Assembly: GCF_051020975.1 (NCBI RefSeq) | Contig: NW_027478167.1 | Span: 5,890,001-5,954,000, forward strand | Direction of reading: 5' to 3' | Length of the DNA stretch: 64,000 bases | Origin: Osmia lignaria lignaria | Lineage: Eukaryota; Arthropoda; Insecta; Hymenoptera; Megachilidae | Shown here: one piece after another, positions 23,371-36,000 of the stretch | How the letters are laid out: every line of letters begins with the position of its first letter | How positions within the stretch are numbered: the first letter of the stretch is position 1 | Program-made: the position numbers and the translations under genes | The notes under the pieces: generated by a model | The model's input: the letters and a program-made list of their open reading frames with translations, nothing else | Told to the model about the DNA's origin: nothing | The model's database searches: none

Positions 23371-26262
23371 TGATCAAAAAATATCATAGAATATAAAATG
23401 TAGGAAACTTAATTCTCTACAAAAAAGGTCTCTTAACATTTTGCCATAGCTCGCTTCGTTTCCGAGATATTTGCAGATTTATCTCAAGGGAAGGGGCCTG
23501 ACGGACATATTTCGAGATATTTCTTCTTCTTGTTGTTCTTCTTCTGCACAGCTAAGCTGGAAGTGGCATTTGCAGCTCGCAATAGTGCAGAGTTATCTCA
23601 AAGAAAGGGGCCACGGTGTTTCTGTATCTCTATTATGTTGGTGCGGCTTCGGAACTTTTAAATATCTTGATATATCTCGAGAACTGCGCATCTGATCAAA
23701 AAATATCATAGAACATAAAAAGTAGGAAACTTAATTCTCTACAAATAAGGTCTCTTAACATTTTGCCATAGCTCGCTTCCTTTCCGAGATATTTGCAGAT
23801 TTCTCTCAAGGGAAGGGGCCTGACGGACATATTTCGAGATATTTCTTCTTCTTGTTGTTCTTCTTCTGCACAGCTAAACTGGAAGTGGCATTTCCAGCTC
23901 GCAATAGCGCAGAGTTATCTCAAAGAAAGGGGCCACGGTGTTTCTGTATCTCTATTATGTTGGTGCGGCTTCGGAACTTTTAAATATCTTGATACATCTC
24001 GAGAACTACGCATCTGATCAAAAAATATCATAGAACATAAAAAGTAGGAAACTTAATTCTCTACAAAAAAGGTCTCTTAACATTTTGCCATAGCTCGCTT
24101 CGTTTCCGAGATATTTGCAGATTTATCTCGAGGGAAGGGGACTGACGGACATATTTCGAGATATTTCTTCTTCTTGTTTTTCTTCTTCTGCACAGCTAAG
24201 CTGGAAGCGGCATTTGCGGCTCGCACTAGTGCAGAGTTATCTCGAAGAAAGGGGCCACGGTGTTTCTGCATCTCTATTATGTTGGTGCGGCTTCGGAACT
24301 TTTAAATATCTTGATATATCTCGAGAACTACGCATCTGATCAAAAAATATCATACAACATGAAAAGTAGGAAACTTAATTCTCTACAAAAAAGGTCTCTT
24401 AACATTTTGCCATAGCTCGCTTCATTTCCGAGATATTTGCAGATTTATCTCAAGGGAAGGGGCCTGACGGACATATTTCGAGATATTTCTTCTTGTTGTT
24501 CTTCTTCTGCACAGCTAAGCTGGAAGTGGCATTTGCAGCTCGCAATAGTGCAGAGTTATCTCAAAGAAAGGGGCCACGGTGTTTCTGTATTTCTATTATG
24601 TTGGTGCGGCGTCGGAACTTTTAAATATCTTGATATATCTCGAGAACTACGCATCTGATCAAAAAATATCATAGAACATAAAAAGTAGGAAACTTAATTC
24701 TCTACAAAAAAGGTATCTTAACATTTTGCCATAGCTCGCTTCGTTTCCGAGATATTTGCAGATACATCTCAAGGGAAGGGGCCTGACGGACATATTTCGA
24801 GATATTTCTTCTTCTTGTTGTTCTTCTTCTGCACAGCTAAGCTGGAAGTGGCATTTGCAGCTCGCAATAGTGCAGAGTTATCTCAAAGAAAGGGGCCACG
24901 GTGTTTCTGTATCTCTTTTATGTTGGTGCGGCTTCGGAACTTTTAAATATCTCGATATATCTCGAAAACTACGCTTCTGATCAAAAAATATCATAGAACA
25001 TAAATTGTAGGAAACATAATTCTCTACAAAAAAGGTCTCTTAACATTTTGCCATAGCTCGCTTCGTTTCCGAGATATTTGCAGATATATCTCAAGGGAAG
25101 GGGCCTGACGGACATATTTCGAGATATTTCTTCTTCTTGTTGTTCTTCTGCACAGCTAAGCTGGAAGTGGCATTTGCAGCTCGCAATAGTGCAGAGTTAT
25201 CTCAAAGAAAGGGGCCACGGTGTTTCTGTATCTCTATTATGTTGGTGCGGCTCCGGAACTTTTAAATATCTTGATACATCTCGAGAACTACGCATCTGAT
25301 CAAAAAATATCATAGAACATAAAAAGTAGGAAACTTAATTCTCTACAAAAAAGGTCTCTTAACATTTTGCCATAGCTCGCTTCGTTTCCGAGATATTTGC
25401 AGATTTATCTCGAGGGAACGGGCCTGACGGACATATTTCGAGATATTTCTTCTTCTTGTTGTTCTTCTTCTGCACAGCTAAGCTGGAAGTGGCATTTGCG
25501 GCTCGCACTAGTGCAGAGTTATCTCAAAGAAAGGGGCCACGGTGTTTCTATATCTCTATTATGTTGGTGCGGCTTCGGAACTTTTAAATATCTCGATATA
25601 TCTCGAAAACTACGCTTCTGATCAAAAAATATCATACAACATAAATTGTAGGAAACATAATTCTCTACAAAAAAGGTCTCTTAACATTTTGCCATAGCTC
25701 GCTTCGTTTCCGAGATATTTGCAGATTTATCTCAAGGGAAGGGGCCTGACGGACATATTTCGAGATATTTCTTATTCTTGTTGTTCTTCTTCTGCACAGC
25801 TAAGCTGGACGTGGCATTTGCGGCTCGCACTAGTGCAGAGTTATCTCAAAGAAAGGGGCCACGGTGTTTCTATATCTCTATTATGTTGGTGCGGCTTCGG
25901 AACTTTTAAATATCTCGATATATCTCGAAAACTACGCTTCTGATCAAAAAATATCATAGAACATAAAAAGTAGGAAATTTAATTCTCTACAAAAAAGGTC
26001 TCTTAACATTTTGCCATAGCTCGCTTCGTTTCCGAGATATTTGCAGATTTATCTCGAGGGAACGGGCCTGACGGACATATTTCGAGATATTTCTTCTTCT
26101 TGTTGTTCTTCTTCCGCACAGCTAAACTGGAAGTGGCATTTCCAGCTCGCAATAGCGCAGAGTTATCTCAAAGAAAGGGGCCACGGTGTTTCTGTATCTC
26201 TATTATGTTGGTGCGGCTTCGGAACTTTTAAATATCTTGATATATCTCGAGAACTACGCATC

Positions 26263-27544
26263 TGATCAAAAAATATCATAGAACATAAAAAGTAGGAAAT
26301 TTAATTCTCTACAAAAAAGGTCTCTTAACATTTTGCCATAGCTCGCTTCTTTTCCGAGATATTTGCAGATATATCTCAAGGGAAGGGGCCTGACGGACAT
26401 ATTTCGAGATATTTCTTCTTCTTGTTGTTCTTCTGCACAGCTAAGCTGGAAGTGGCATTTGCAGCTCGCAATAGTGCAGAGTTATCTCAAAGAAAGGGGC
26501 CACGGTGTTTCTGTATCTCTATTATGTTGGTGCGGCTTCGGAACTTTTAAATAGCTTGATACATCTCGAGAACTACGCATCTGATCAAAAAATATCATAG
26601 AACATAAAAAGTAGGAAACTTAATTCTCTACAAAAAAGGTCTCTTAACATTTTGCCATAGCTCGCTTCGTTTCCGAGATATTTGCAGATTTATCTCGAGG
26701 GAACGGGCCTGACCGACATATTTCGAGATATTTCTTCTTCTTGTTGTTCTTCTTCTGCACAGCTAAACTGGAAGTGGCATTTCCAGCTCGCAATAGCGCA
26801 GAGTTATCTCAAAGAAAAGGGCCACGGTGTTTCTGTATCTCTATTATGTTGGTGCAGCTTCGGAACTTTTAAATATCTTGATATATCTCGAGAACTACGC
26901 ATCTGATCAAAAAATATCATAGAACATAAAAAGTAGGAAATTTAATTCTCTACAAAAAAGGTCTCTTAACATTTTGCCATAGCTCGCTTCTTTTCCGAGA
27001 TATTTGCAGATATATCTCAAGGGAAGGGGCCTGACGGACATATTTCGAGATATTTCTTCTTCTTGTTGTTCTTCTGCACAGCTAAGCTGGAAGTGGCATT
27101 TGCAGCTCGCAATAGTGCAGAGTTATCTCAAAGAAAGGGGCCACGGTGTTTCTGTATCTCTATTATGTTGGTGCGGCTTCGGAACTTTTAAATAGCTTGA
27201 TACATCTCGAGAACTACGCATCTGATCAAAAAATATCATAGAACATAAAAAGTAGGAAACTTAATTCTCTACAAAAAAGGTCTCTTAACATTTTGCCATA
27301 GCTCGCTTCGTTTCCGAGATATTTGCAGATTTATCTCGAGGGAACGGGCCTGACCGACATATTTCGAGATATTTCTTCTTCTTGTTGTTCTTCTTCTGCA
27401 CAGCTAAGCTGGAAGTGGCATTTGCGGCTCGCACTAGTGCAGAGTTATCTCAAAGAAAGGGGCCACGGTGTTTCTATATCTCTATTATGTTGGTGCGGCT
27501 TCGGAACTTTTAAATATCTCGATATATCTCTGAAACTACGCTTC
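26263..27544 (+). repeat. 641-bp dimer block, copy 2 (two dimers)
   Basis: Same unit order and length as 14688-15969, 11,575 bp downstream. The first dimer differs by AAGAAAAGGGCC and GTGCAGCTTC. The dimer at 29459-30099 shares these two changes, so it derives from this copy or its source. Confidence 0.88.
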
Positions 27545-28507
27545 TGATCAAAAAATATCATACAACATAAATTGTAGGAAACATAATTCTCTACAAAAAA
27601 GGTCTCTCAACATTTTGCCATAGCTCGCTTCGTTTCCGAGATATTTGCAGATATATCTCAAGGGAAGGGGCCTGACGGACATATTTCGAGATATTTCTTC
27701 TTCTTGTTGTTCTTCTGCACAGCTAACCTGGAAGTGGCATTTGCAGCTCGCAATAGTGCAGAGTTATCTCAAAGAAAGGGCCCACGGTGTTTCTGTATCT
27801 CTATTATGTTGGTGCGGCTTCGGAACTTTTAAATATCTTGATATATCTCGAGAACTACGCATCTGATCAAAAAATATCATAGAACATAAAAAGTAGGAAA
27901 CTTAATTCTCTACAAAAAAGGTCTCTTAACATTTTGCCATAGCTCGCTTTGTTTCCGAGATATATGCAGATTTATCTCAAGGGAAGGGGCCTGACGGACA
28001 TATTTCGAGATATTTCTTCTTCTTGTTGTTCTTCTTCTGCACAGCTAAGCTGGAAGTGGCATTTGCAGCTCGCAATAGTGCAGAGTTATCTCAAAGAAAG
28101 GGGCCACGGTGTTTCTGTATCTCTATTATGTTGGTGCGGCTTCGGAACTTTTAAATATCTCGATATATCTCGAAAACTACGCTTCTGATCAAAAAATATC
28201 ATAGAGCATAACTTGTAGGAAACGTAATTCTCTACAAAAAAGGTCTCTTAACATTTTGCCATAGCTCGCTTCGTTTCCGAGATATTTGCAGATATATCTC
28301 AAGGGAAGGGGCCTGACGGACATATTTCGAGATATTTCTTCTTCTTGTTGTTCTTCTTCTGCACAGCTAAACTGGAAGTGGCATTTCCAGCTCGCAATAG
28401 TGCAGAGTTATCTGAAAGAAAGGGGCCACGGTGTTTCTGTATCTCTATTATGTTGGTGCGGCTTCGGAACTTTTAAATATCTTGATATATCTCGAGAACT
28501 ACGCATC

Positions 28508-28814
28508 TGATCAAAAAGTGTCATAGAACGTAAAAAGTAGGAAACTTAATTCTCTACAAAAAAGGTCTCTTAACATGTTGCCATAGCTCGCTTCGTTTCC
28601 GAGATATTTGCAGATTTATCTCAAGGGAAGGGGCCTGACGGACATATTTCGAGATATTTCTTCTTCTGCACAGCTAAGCTGGAAGTGGCATTTGCATCTC
28701 GCACTAGTGCAGAGTTATCTCAAAGAAAGGGGCCACGGTGTTTCTGTATCTCTATTATGTTGGCGCAGCTTCGGAACTTTTAAATATCTTGATATATCTC
28801 GAGAACTACGCATC
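28508..28814 (+). repeat. 307-bp monomer with contracted TTC tract
   Basis: The mirror tract is reduced by 15 bp, or five triplets, to TTTCTTCTTCTGCAC, losing the central GTTGTT. The centre reads GCATCTCGCACTAG, shared with the full-length unit at 28815, so the contraction followed a local duplication. Confidence 0.93.
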
Positions 28815-29458
28815 TGATCAAAAAATATCATGGAACATAAAAAGTAGAAAACTTAATTCTCTACAAAAAAGGGCTCTTATCATTTTGCCATAGCTCGCTT
28901 CGTTTCCGAGATATTTGCAGATTTATCTCAAGGGAAGGGGCCTGACGGACATATTTCGAGATATTTCTTCTTCTTGTTGTTCTTCTTCTGCACAGCTAAG
29001 CTGGAAGTGGCATTTGCATCTCGCACTAGTGCAGAGTTATCTCAAAGAAAGGGGCCACGGTGTTTCTGTATCTCTATTATGTTGGTGCGGCTTCCGAACT
29101 TTTAAATATCTTGATATATCTCGAGAACTACGCATCTGATCAAAAAATATCATAGAACATAAAAAGTAGGAAACTTAATTCTCTACAAAAAAGGTCTCTC
29201 AACATTTTGCCATAGCTCGCTTCGTTTCCGAGATATTTGCAGATTTATCTCAAGGGAAGGGGCCTGACGGACATATTTCGAGATATTTCTTCTACTTGTT
29301 GTTCTTCTTCTGCACAGCTAAACTGGAAGTGGCGTTTCCAGCTCGCAATAGTGCAGAGTTATCTCAAAGAAAGGGGCCACGGTGTTCCTGTATCTCTATT
29401 ATGTTGGTGCGGCTTCGGAACCTTTAAATATCTTGATATATCTCGAGAACTACGCATC

Positions 29459-30099
29459 TGATCAAAAAATATCATAGAACATAAAAAGTAGGAAATTTAA
29501 TTCTCTACAAAAAAGGTCTCTTAACATTTTGCCATAGCTCGCTTCTTTTCCGAGATATTTGCAGATATATCTCAAGGGAAGGGGCCTGACGGACATATTT
29601 CGAGATATTTCTTCTTCTTGTTGTTCTTCTGCACAGCTAAGCTGGAAGTGGCATTTGCAGCTCGCAATAGTGCAGAGTTATCTCAAAGAAAGGGGCCACG
29701 GTGTTTCTGTATCTCTATTATGTTGGTGCGGCTTCGGAACTTTTAAATAGCTTGATACATCTCGAGAACTACGCATCTGATCAAAAAATATCATAGAACA
29801 TAAAAAGTAGGAAACTTAATTCTCTACAAAAAAGGTCTCTTAACATTTTGCCATAGCTCGCTTCGTTTCCGAGATATTTGCAGATTTATCTCGAGGGAAC
29901 GGGCCTGACCGACATATTTCGAGATATTTCTTCTTCTTGTTGTTCTTCTTCTGCACAGCTAAACTGGAAGTGGCATTTCCAGCTCGCAATAGCGCAGAGT
30001 TATCTCAAAGAAAAGGGCCACGGTGTTTCTGTATCTCTATTATGTTGGTGCAGCTTCGGAACTTTTAAATATCTTGATATATCTCGAGAACTACGCATC
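29459..30099 (+). repeat. 641-bp dimer, isolated copy
   Basis: Class beta 319-bp unit plus a 322-bp unit with GAGGGAACGGG, AAGAAAAGGGCC and GTGCAGCTTC, matching the dimer at 26263-26903. Confidence 0.88.
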
Positions 30100-33000
30100 T
30101 GATCAAAAAATATCATAGAACATAAAAAGTAGGAAACTTAATTCTCTACAAATAAGGTCTCTCAACATTTTGCCATAGCTCGCTTTGTTTCCGAGATATT
30201 TGCAGATTTATCTCAAGGGAAGGGGCCTGACGGACATATTTCGAGATATTTCTTCTTCTGGTTGTTCTTCTTCTGCACAGCTAAGCTGGAAGTGGCATTT
30301 GCAGCTCGCAATAGTGCAGAGTTATCTCAAAGAAAGGGGCCACGGTGTTTCTGTATCTCTATTATGTTGGTGCGGCTTCGGAACTTTTAAATATCTCGAT
30401 ATATCTCGAAAACTACGCTTCTGATCAAAAAATATCATAGAACATAAATTGTAGGAAACATAATTCTCTACAAAAGAGGTCTCTTAACATTTTGCCATAG
30501 CTCGTTTCGTTTCCGAGATATTTGCAGATATATCTCAAGGGAAGGGGCCTGACGGACATATTTCGAGATATTTCTTCTTCTTGTTGTTCTTCTTCTGCAC
30601 AGCTAAGCTGGACGTGGCATTTGCAGCTCGCAATAGTGCAGAGTTATCTCAAAGAAAGGGGCCACGGTGTTTCTGTATCTCTATTATGTTGGTGCGGCTT
30701 CGGAACTTTTAAATATCTCGATATATCTCGAAAACTACGCTTCTGATCAAAAAATATCATAGAACATAAATTGTAGGAAACATAATTCTCTACAAAAAAG
30801 GTCTCTTAACGTTTTGCCATAGCTCGCTTCGTTTCCGAGATATTTGCAGATTTATCTCAAGGGAAGGGTCCTGACGGACATATTTCGAGATATTTCTTCT
30901 TCTTGTTGTTCTTCCTCTGCACAGCTAAACTGGAAGTGGCATTTCAAGCTCGCAATAGTGCAGAGTTATCCCGAAGAAAGGGGCCACGGTGTTTCTGTAT
31001 CTCTATTATGTTGGTGCGGCTTCGGAACTTTTAAATATCTTGATATATCTCGAGATCTACGCATCTGATCAAAAAATATCCTAGAACATAAAAAGTAGGA
31101 AACTTAATTCTCTACAAAAAAGGTCTCTTAACATTTTGCCATAGCTCGCTTCGTTTCCGAGATATTTGCAGATTTATCTCAAGGGAAGGGGCCTGACGGA
31201 CATATTTCGAGATATTTCTTCTTCTTGTTGTTCTTCTTCTGCACAGCTAAGCTGGAAGTGGCATTTGCAGCTCGCAATAGTGCAGAGTTATCTCAAAGAA
31301 AGGGGCCACGGTGTTTCTGTATCTCTATTATGTTGGTGCGGCTTCGGAACTTTTAAATATCTCGATATATCTCGAAAACTACGCTTCTGATCAAAAAATA
31401 TCATAGAACATAAATTGTAGGAAACATAATTCTCCACAAAAAAGGTCTCTTAAGATTTTGCCATAGCTCGTTTCGTTTCCGAGATATTTGCAGATATATC
31501 TCAAGGGAAGGGGCCTGACGGACATATTTCGAGATATTTCTTCTTCTTGTTGTTCTTCTTCTGCACAGCTAAACTGGAAGTGGCATTTCCAGCTCGCAAT
31601 AGTGCAGAGTTATCTCAAAGAAAGGGGCCACGGTGTTTCTGTATCTCTATTATGTTGGTGCGGCTTCGGAACTTTTAAATATCTTGATATATCTCGAGAA
31701 CTACGCATCTGATCAAAAAGTATCATAGAACATAAAAAGTAGGAAACTTAATTCTCTCCAAAAAAGGTCTCTTAACATTTTGCCATAGCTTGCTTCGTTT
31801 CCGAGATATGTGCAGATTTATCTCAAGGGAAGGGGCCTGACGGACATATTTCGAGATATTTCTTCTTCTTGTTGTTCTTCTTCTGCACAGCTAAGCTGGG
31901 AGTGGCATTTGCAGCTCGCAATAGTGCAGAGTTATCTCAAAGAAAGGGGCCACGGTGTTTCTGTATCTCTATTATGTTGGTGCGGCTTCGGAACTTTTAA
32001 ATATCTCGATATATCTCGAAAACTACGCTTCTGATCAAAAAATATCATAGAACATAAATTGTAGGAAACATAATTCTCTACAAAAGAGGTCTCTTAACGT
32101 TTTGCCATAGCTCGCTTCGTTTCCGAGATATTTGCAGATTTATCTCAAGGGAAGGGTCCTGACGGACATATTTCGAGATATTTCTTCTTCTTGTTGTTCT
32201 TCTTCTGCACAGCTAAGCTGGAAGTGGCATTTGCAGCTCGCAATAGTGCAGAGTTATCTCAAAGAAAGGGGCCACGGTGTTTCTGTATCTCTATTATGTT
32301 GGTGCGGCTTCGGAACTTTTAAATATCTCGATATATCTCGAAAACTACGCTTCTGATCAAAAAATATCATAGAACATAAATTGTAGGAAACATAATTCTC
32401 TACAAAAAAGGTCTCTTAACGTTTTGCCATAGCTCGCTTCGTTTCCGAGATATTTGCAGATTTATTTCAAGGGAAGGGACCTGACGGACATATTTCGAGA
32501 TATTTCTTCTTCTTGTTGTTCTTCCTCTGCACAGCTAAACTGGAAGTGGCATTTGCAGCTCGCACTAGTGCAGAGTTATCTCGAAGAAAGGGGCCACGGT
32601 GTTTCTGTATCTCTATTATGTTGGTGCGGCTTCGGAACTTTTAAATATCTCGATATATCTCGAAAACTACGCTTCTGATCAAAAAATATCATAGAACATA
32701 AATTGTAGGAAACATAATTCTGTACAAAAAAGGTCTCTTAACATTTTGCCATAGCTCGTTTGGTTTCCGAGATATTTGCAGATATATCTCAAGGGAAGGG
32801 GCCTGACGGACATATTTCGAGATATTTCTTCTTCTTGTTGTTCTTCTTCTGCACAGCTAAGCTGGACGTGGCATTTGCAGCTCGCAATAGTGCAGAGTTA
32901 TCTCAAAGAAAGGGGCCACGGTGTTTCTGTATCTCTATTATGTTGGTGCGGCTTCGGAACTTTTAAATACCTTGATATATCTCGAGAACTACGCATCTGA

Positions 33001-36000
33001 TCAAATAATATCATAAAACATGAAAAGTAGGAAACTTAATTCTCTACAAATAAGGTCTCTCAACATTTTGCCATAGCTCGCTTCGTTTCCGAGATATTTG
33101 CAGATTTATCTCAAGGGAAGGGGCCTGACGGACATATTTCGAGATATTTCTTCTTCTTGTTGTTCTTCTTCTGCACAGCTAAGCTGGAAGTGGCATTTGC
33201 AGCTCGCACTAGTGCAGAGTTATCTCGAAGAAAGGGGCCACGGTGTTTCTGTATCTCTATTATGTTGGTGCGGCTTCGGAACTTTTAAATATCTCGATAT
33301 ATCTCGAAAACTACGCTTCTGATCAAAAAATATCATAGAACATAAATTGTAGGAAACATAATTCTGTACAAAAAAGGTCTCTTAACATTTTGCCATAGCT
33401 CGTTTCGTTTCCGAGATATTTGCAGATATATCTCAAGGGAAGGGGCCTGACGGACATATTTCGAGATATTTCTTCTTCTTGTTGTTCTTCTTCTGCACAG
33501 CTAAACTGGAAGTGGCATTTCCAGCTCGTAATAGTGCAGAGTTATCTGAAAGAAAGGGGCCACGGTGTTGCTGTATCTATATTATGTTGGTGCGGCTTCG
33601 GAACTTTTAAATATCTTGATATATCTCGAGAACTACGCATCTGATCAAAAAATATCATAGAACATAAAAAGTAGGAAACTTAATTCTCTACAAATAAGGT
33701 CTCTCAACATTTTGCCATAGCTCGCTTCGTTTCCGAGATATTTGCAGATTTATCTCAAGGGAAGGGGCCTGACGGACATATTTCGAGATATTTCTTCTTC
33801 TTGTTGTTCTTCTTCTGCACAGCTAAGCTGGAAGTGGCATTTGCAGCTCGCAATAGTGCAGAGTTATCTCAAAGAAAGGGGCCACGGTGTTTCTGTATCT
33901 CTATTATGTTGGTGCGGCTTCGGAACTTTTAAATATCTTGATATATCTCGAGAACTACGCATCTGATCAAAAAATATCATAGAACATAAAAAGTAGGAAA
34001 CTTAATTCTCTACAAAAAAGGTCTCTTAAGATTTTGCCATAGCTCGTTTCGTTTCCGAGATATTTGCAGATATATCTCAAGGGAAGGGGCCTGACGGACA
34101 TATTTCGAGATATTTCTTCTTCTTGTTGTTCTTCTTCTGCACAGCTAAACTGGAAGTGGCATTTCCAGCTCGCAATAGTGCAGAGTTATCTCAAAGAAAG
34201 GGGCCACGGTGTTTCTGTATCTCTATTATGTTGGTGCGGCTTCGGAACTTTTAAATATCTTGATATATCTCGAGAACTACGCATCTGATCAAAAAGTATC
34301 ATAGAACATAAAAAGTAGGAAACTTAATTCTCTCCAAAAAAGGTCTCTTAACATTTTGCCATTGCTTGCTTCGTTTCCGAGATATGTGCAGATATATCTC
34401 AAGGGAAGGGGCCTGACGGACATATTTCGAGATATTTCTTCTTCTTGTTGTTCTTCTTCTGCACAGCTAAGCTGGAAGTGGCATTTGCAGCTCGCAATAG
34501 TGCAGAGTTATCTCAAAGAAAGGGGCCACGGTGTTTCTGTATCTCTATTATGTTGGTGCGGCTTCGGAACTTTTAAATATCTTGATATATCTCGAGAACT
34601 ACGCATCTGATCAAAAAATATCATAGAACATAAAAAGTAGGAAACCTAATTCTCTACAAAAAAGGTCTCTTAACATTTTGCCATAGCTCGCTTCGTTTCC
34701 GAGATATTTGCAGATTTATCTCGAGGGAAGGGGCCTGACGGACATATTTCGAGATATTTCTTCTTCTTGTTGTTCTTCTTCTGCACAGCTAAGCTGGAAG
34801 TGGCATTTGCAGCTCGCAATAGTGCAGAGTTATCTCAAAGAAAGGGGCCACGGTGTTTCTGTATCTCTATTATGTTGGTGCGGCTTCGGAACTTTTAAAT
34901 ATCTTGATATATCTCGAGAACTACGCATCTGATCAAAAAATATCATAGAATATAAAAAGTAGGAAACTTAATTCTCTACAAAAAAGGTCTCTTAACATTT
35001 TGCCATAGCTCGCTTCGTTTCCGAGATATTTGCAGATTTATCTCGAGGGAAGGGGCCTGACGGACATATTTCGAGATATTTCTTCTTCTTGTTGTTCTTC
35101 TTCTGCACAGCTAAGCTGGAAGTGGCATTTGCGGCTCGCACTAGTGCAGAGTTATCTCAAAGAAAGGGGCCACGGTGTTTCTGTATCTCTATTATGTTGG
35201 TGCGGCTTCGGAACTTTTAAATATCTCGATATATCTCGAAAACTACGCTTCTGATCAAAAAATATCATAGAACATAAATTGTAGGAAACATAATTCTCCA
35301 CAAAAAAGGTCTCTTAAGATTTTGCCATAGCTCGTTTCGTTTCCGAGATATTTGCAGATATATCTCAAGGGAAGGGGCCTGACGGACATATTTCGAGATA
35401 TTTCTTCTTCTTGTTGTTCTTCTTCTGCACAGCTAAACTGGAAGTGGCATTTCCAGCTCGCAATAGTGCAGAGTTATCTCAAAGAAAGGGGCCACGGTGT
35501 TTCTGTATCTCTATTATGTTGGTGCGGCTTCGGAACTTTTAAATATCTTGATATATCTCGAGAACTACGCATCTGATCAAAAAGTATCATAGAACATAAA
35601 AAGTAGGAAACTTAATTCTCTCCAAAAAAGGTCTCTTAACATTTTGCCATTGCTTGCTTCGTTTCCGAGATATGTGCAGATTTATCTCAAGGGAAGGGGC
35701 CTGACGGACATATTTCGAGATATTTCTTCTTCTTGTTGTTCTTCTTCTGCACAGCTAAGCTGGAAGTGGCATTTGCAGCTCGCAATAGTGCAGAGTTATC
35801 TCAAAGAAAGGGGCCACGGTGTTTCTGTATCTCTATTATGTTGGTGCGACTTCGGAACTTTTAAATATCTTCATGTATCTCGAGAACTACGCATCTGATC
35901 AAAAAATATCATAGAACATAAAAAGTAGGAAACTTAATTCTCTACAAATAAGGTCTCTTAACATTTTGCCATAGCTCGCTTCGTTTCCGAGATATTTGCA

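Larger units (their letters stand above)
23371..30099 (+). repeat. Block V: units 74-94, mixed with 641-bp dimers
   Basis: Mixture of ordinary units, seven short units, and copies of the dimer block described at 14688. Several units carry ATCTCGAGGGAACGGG. The 307-bp unit lies in this block. Confidence 0.7.
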
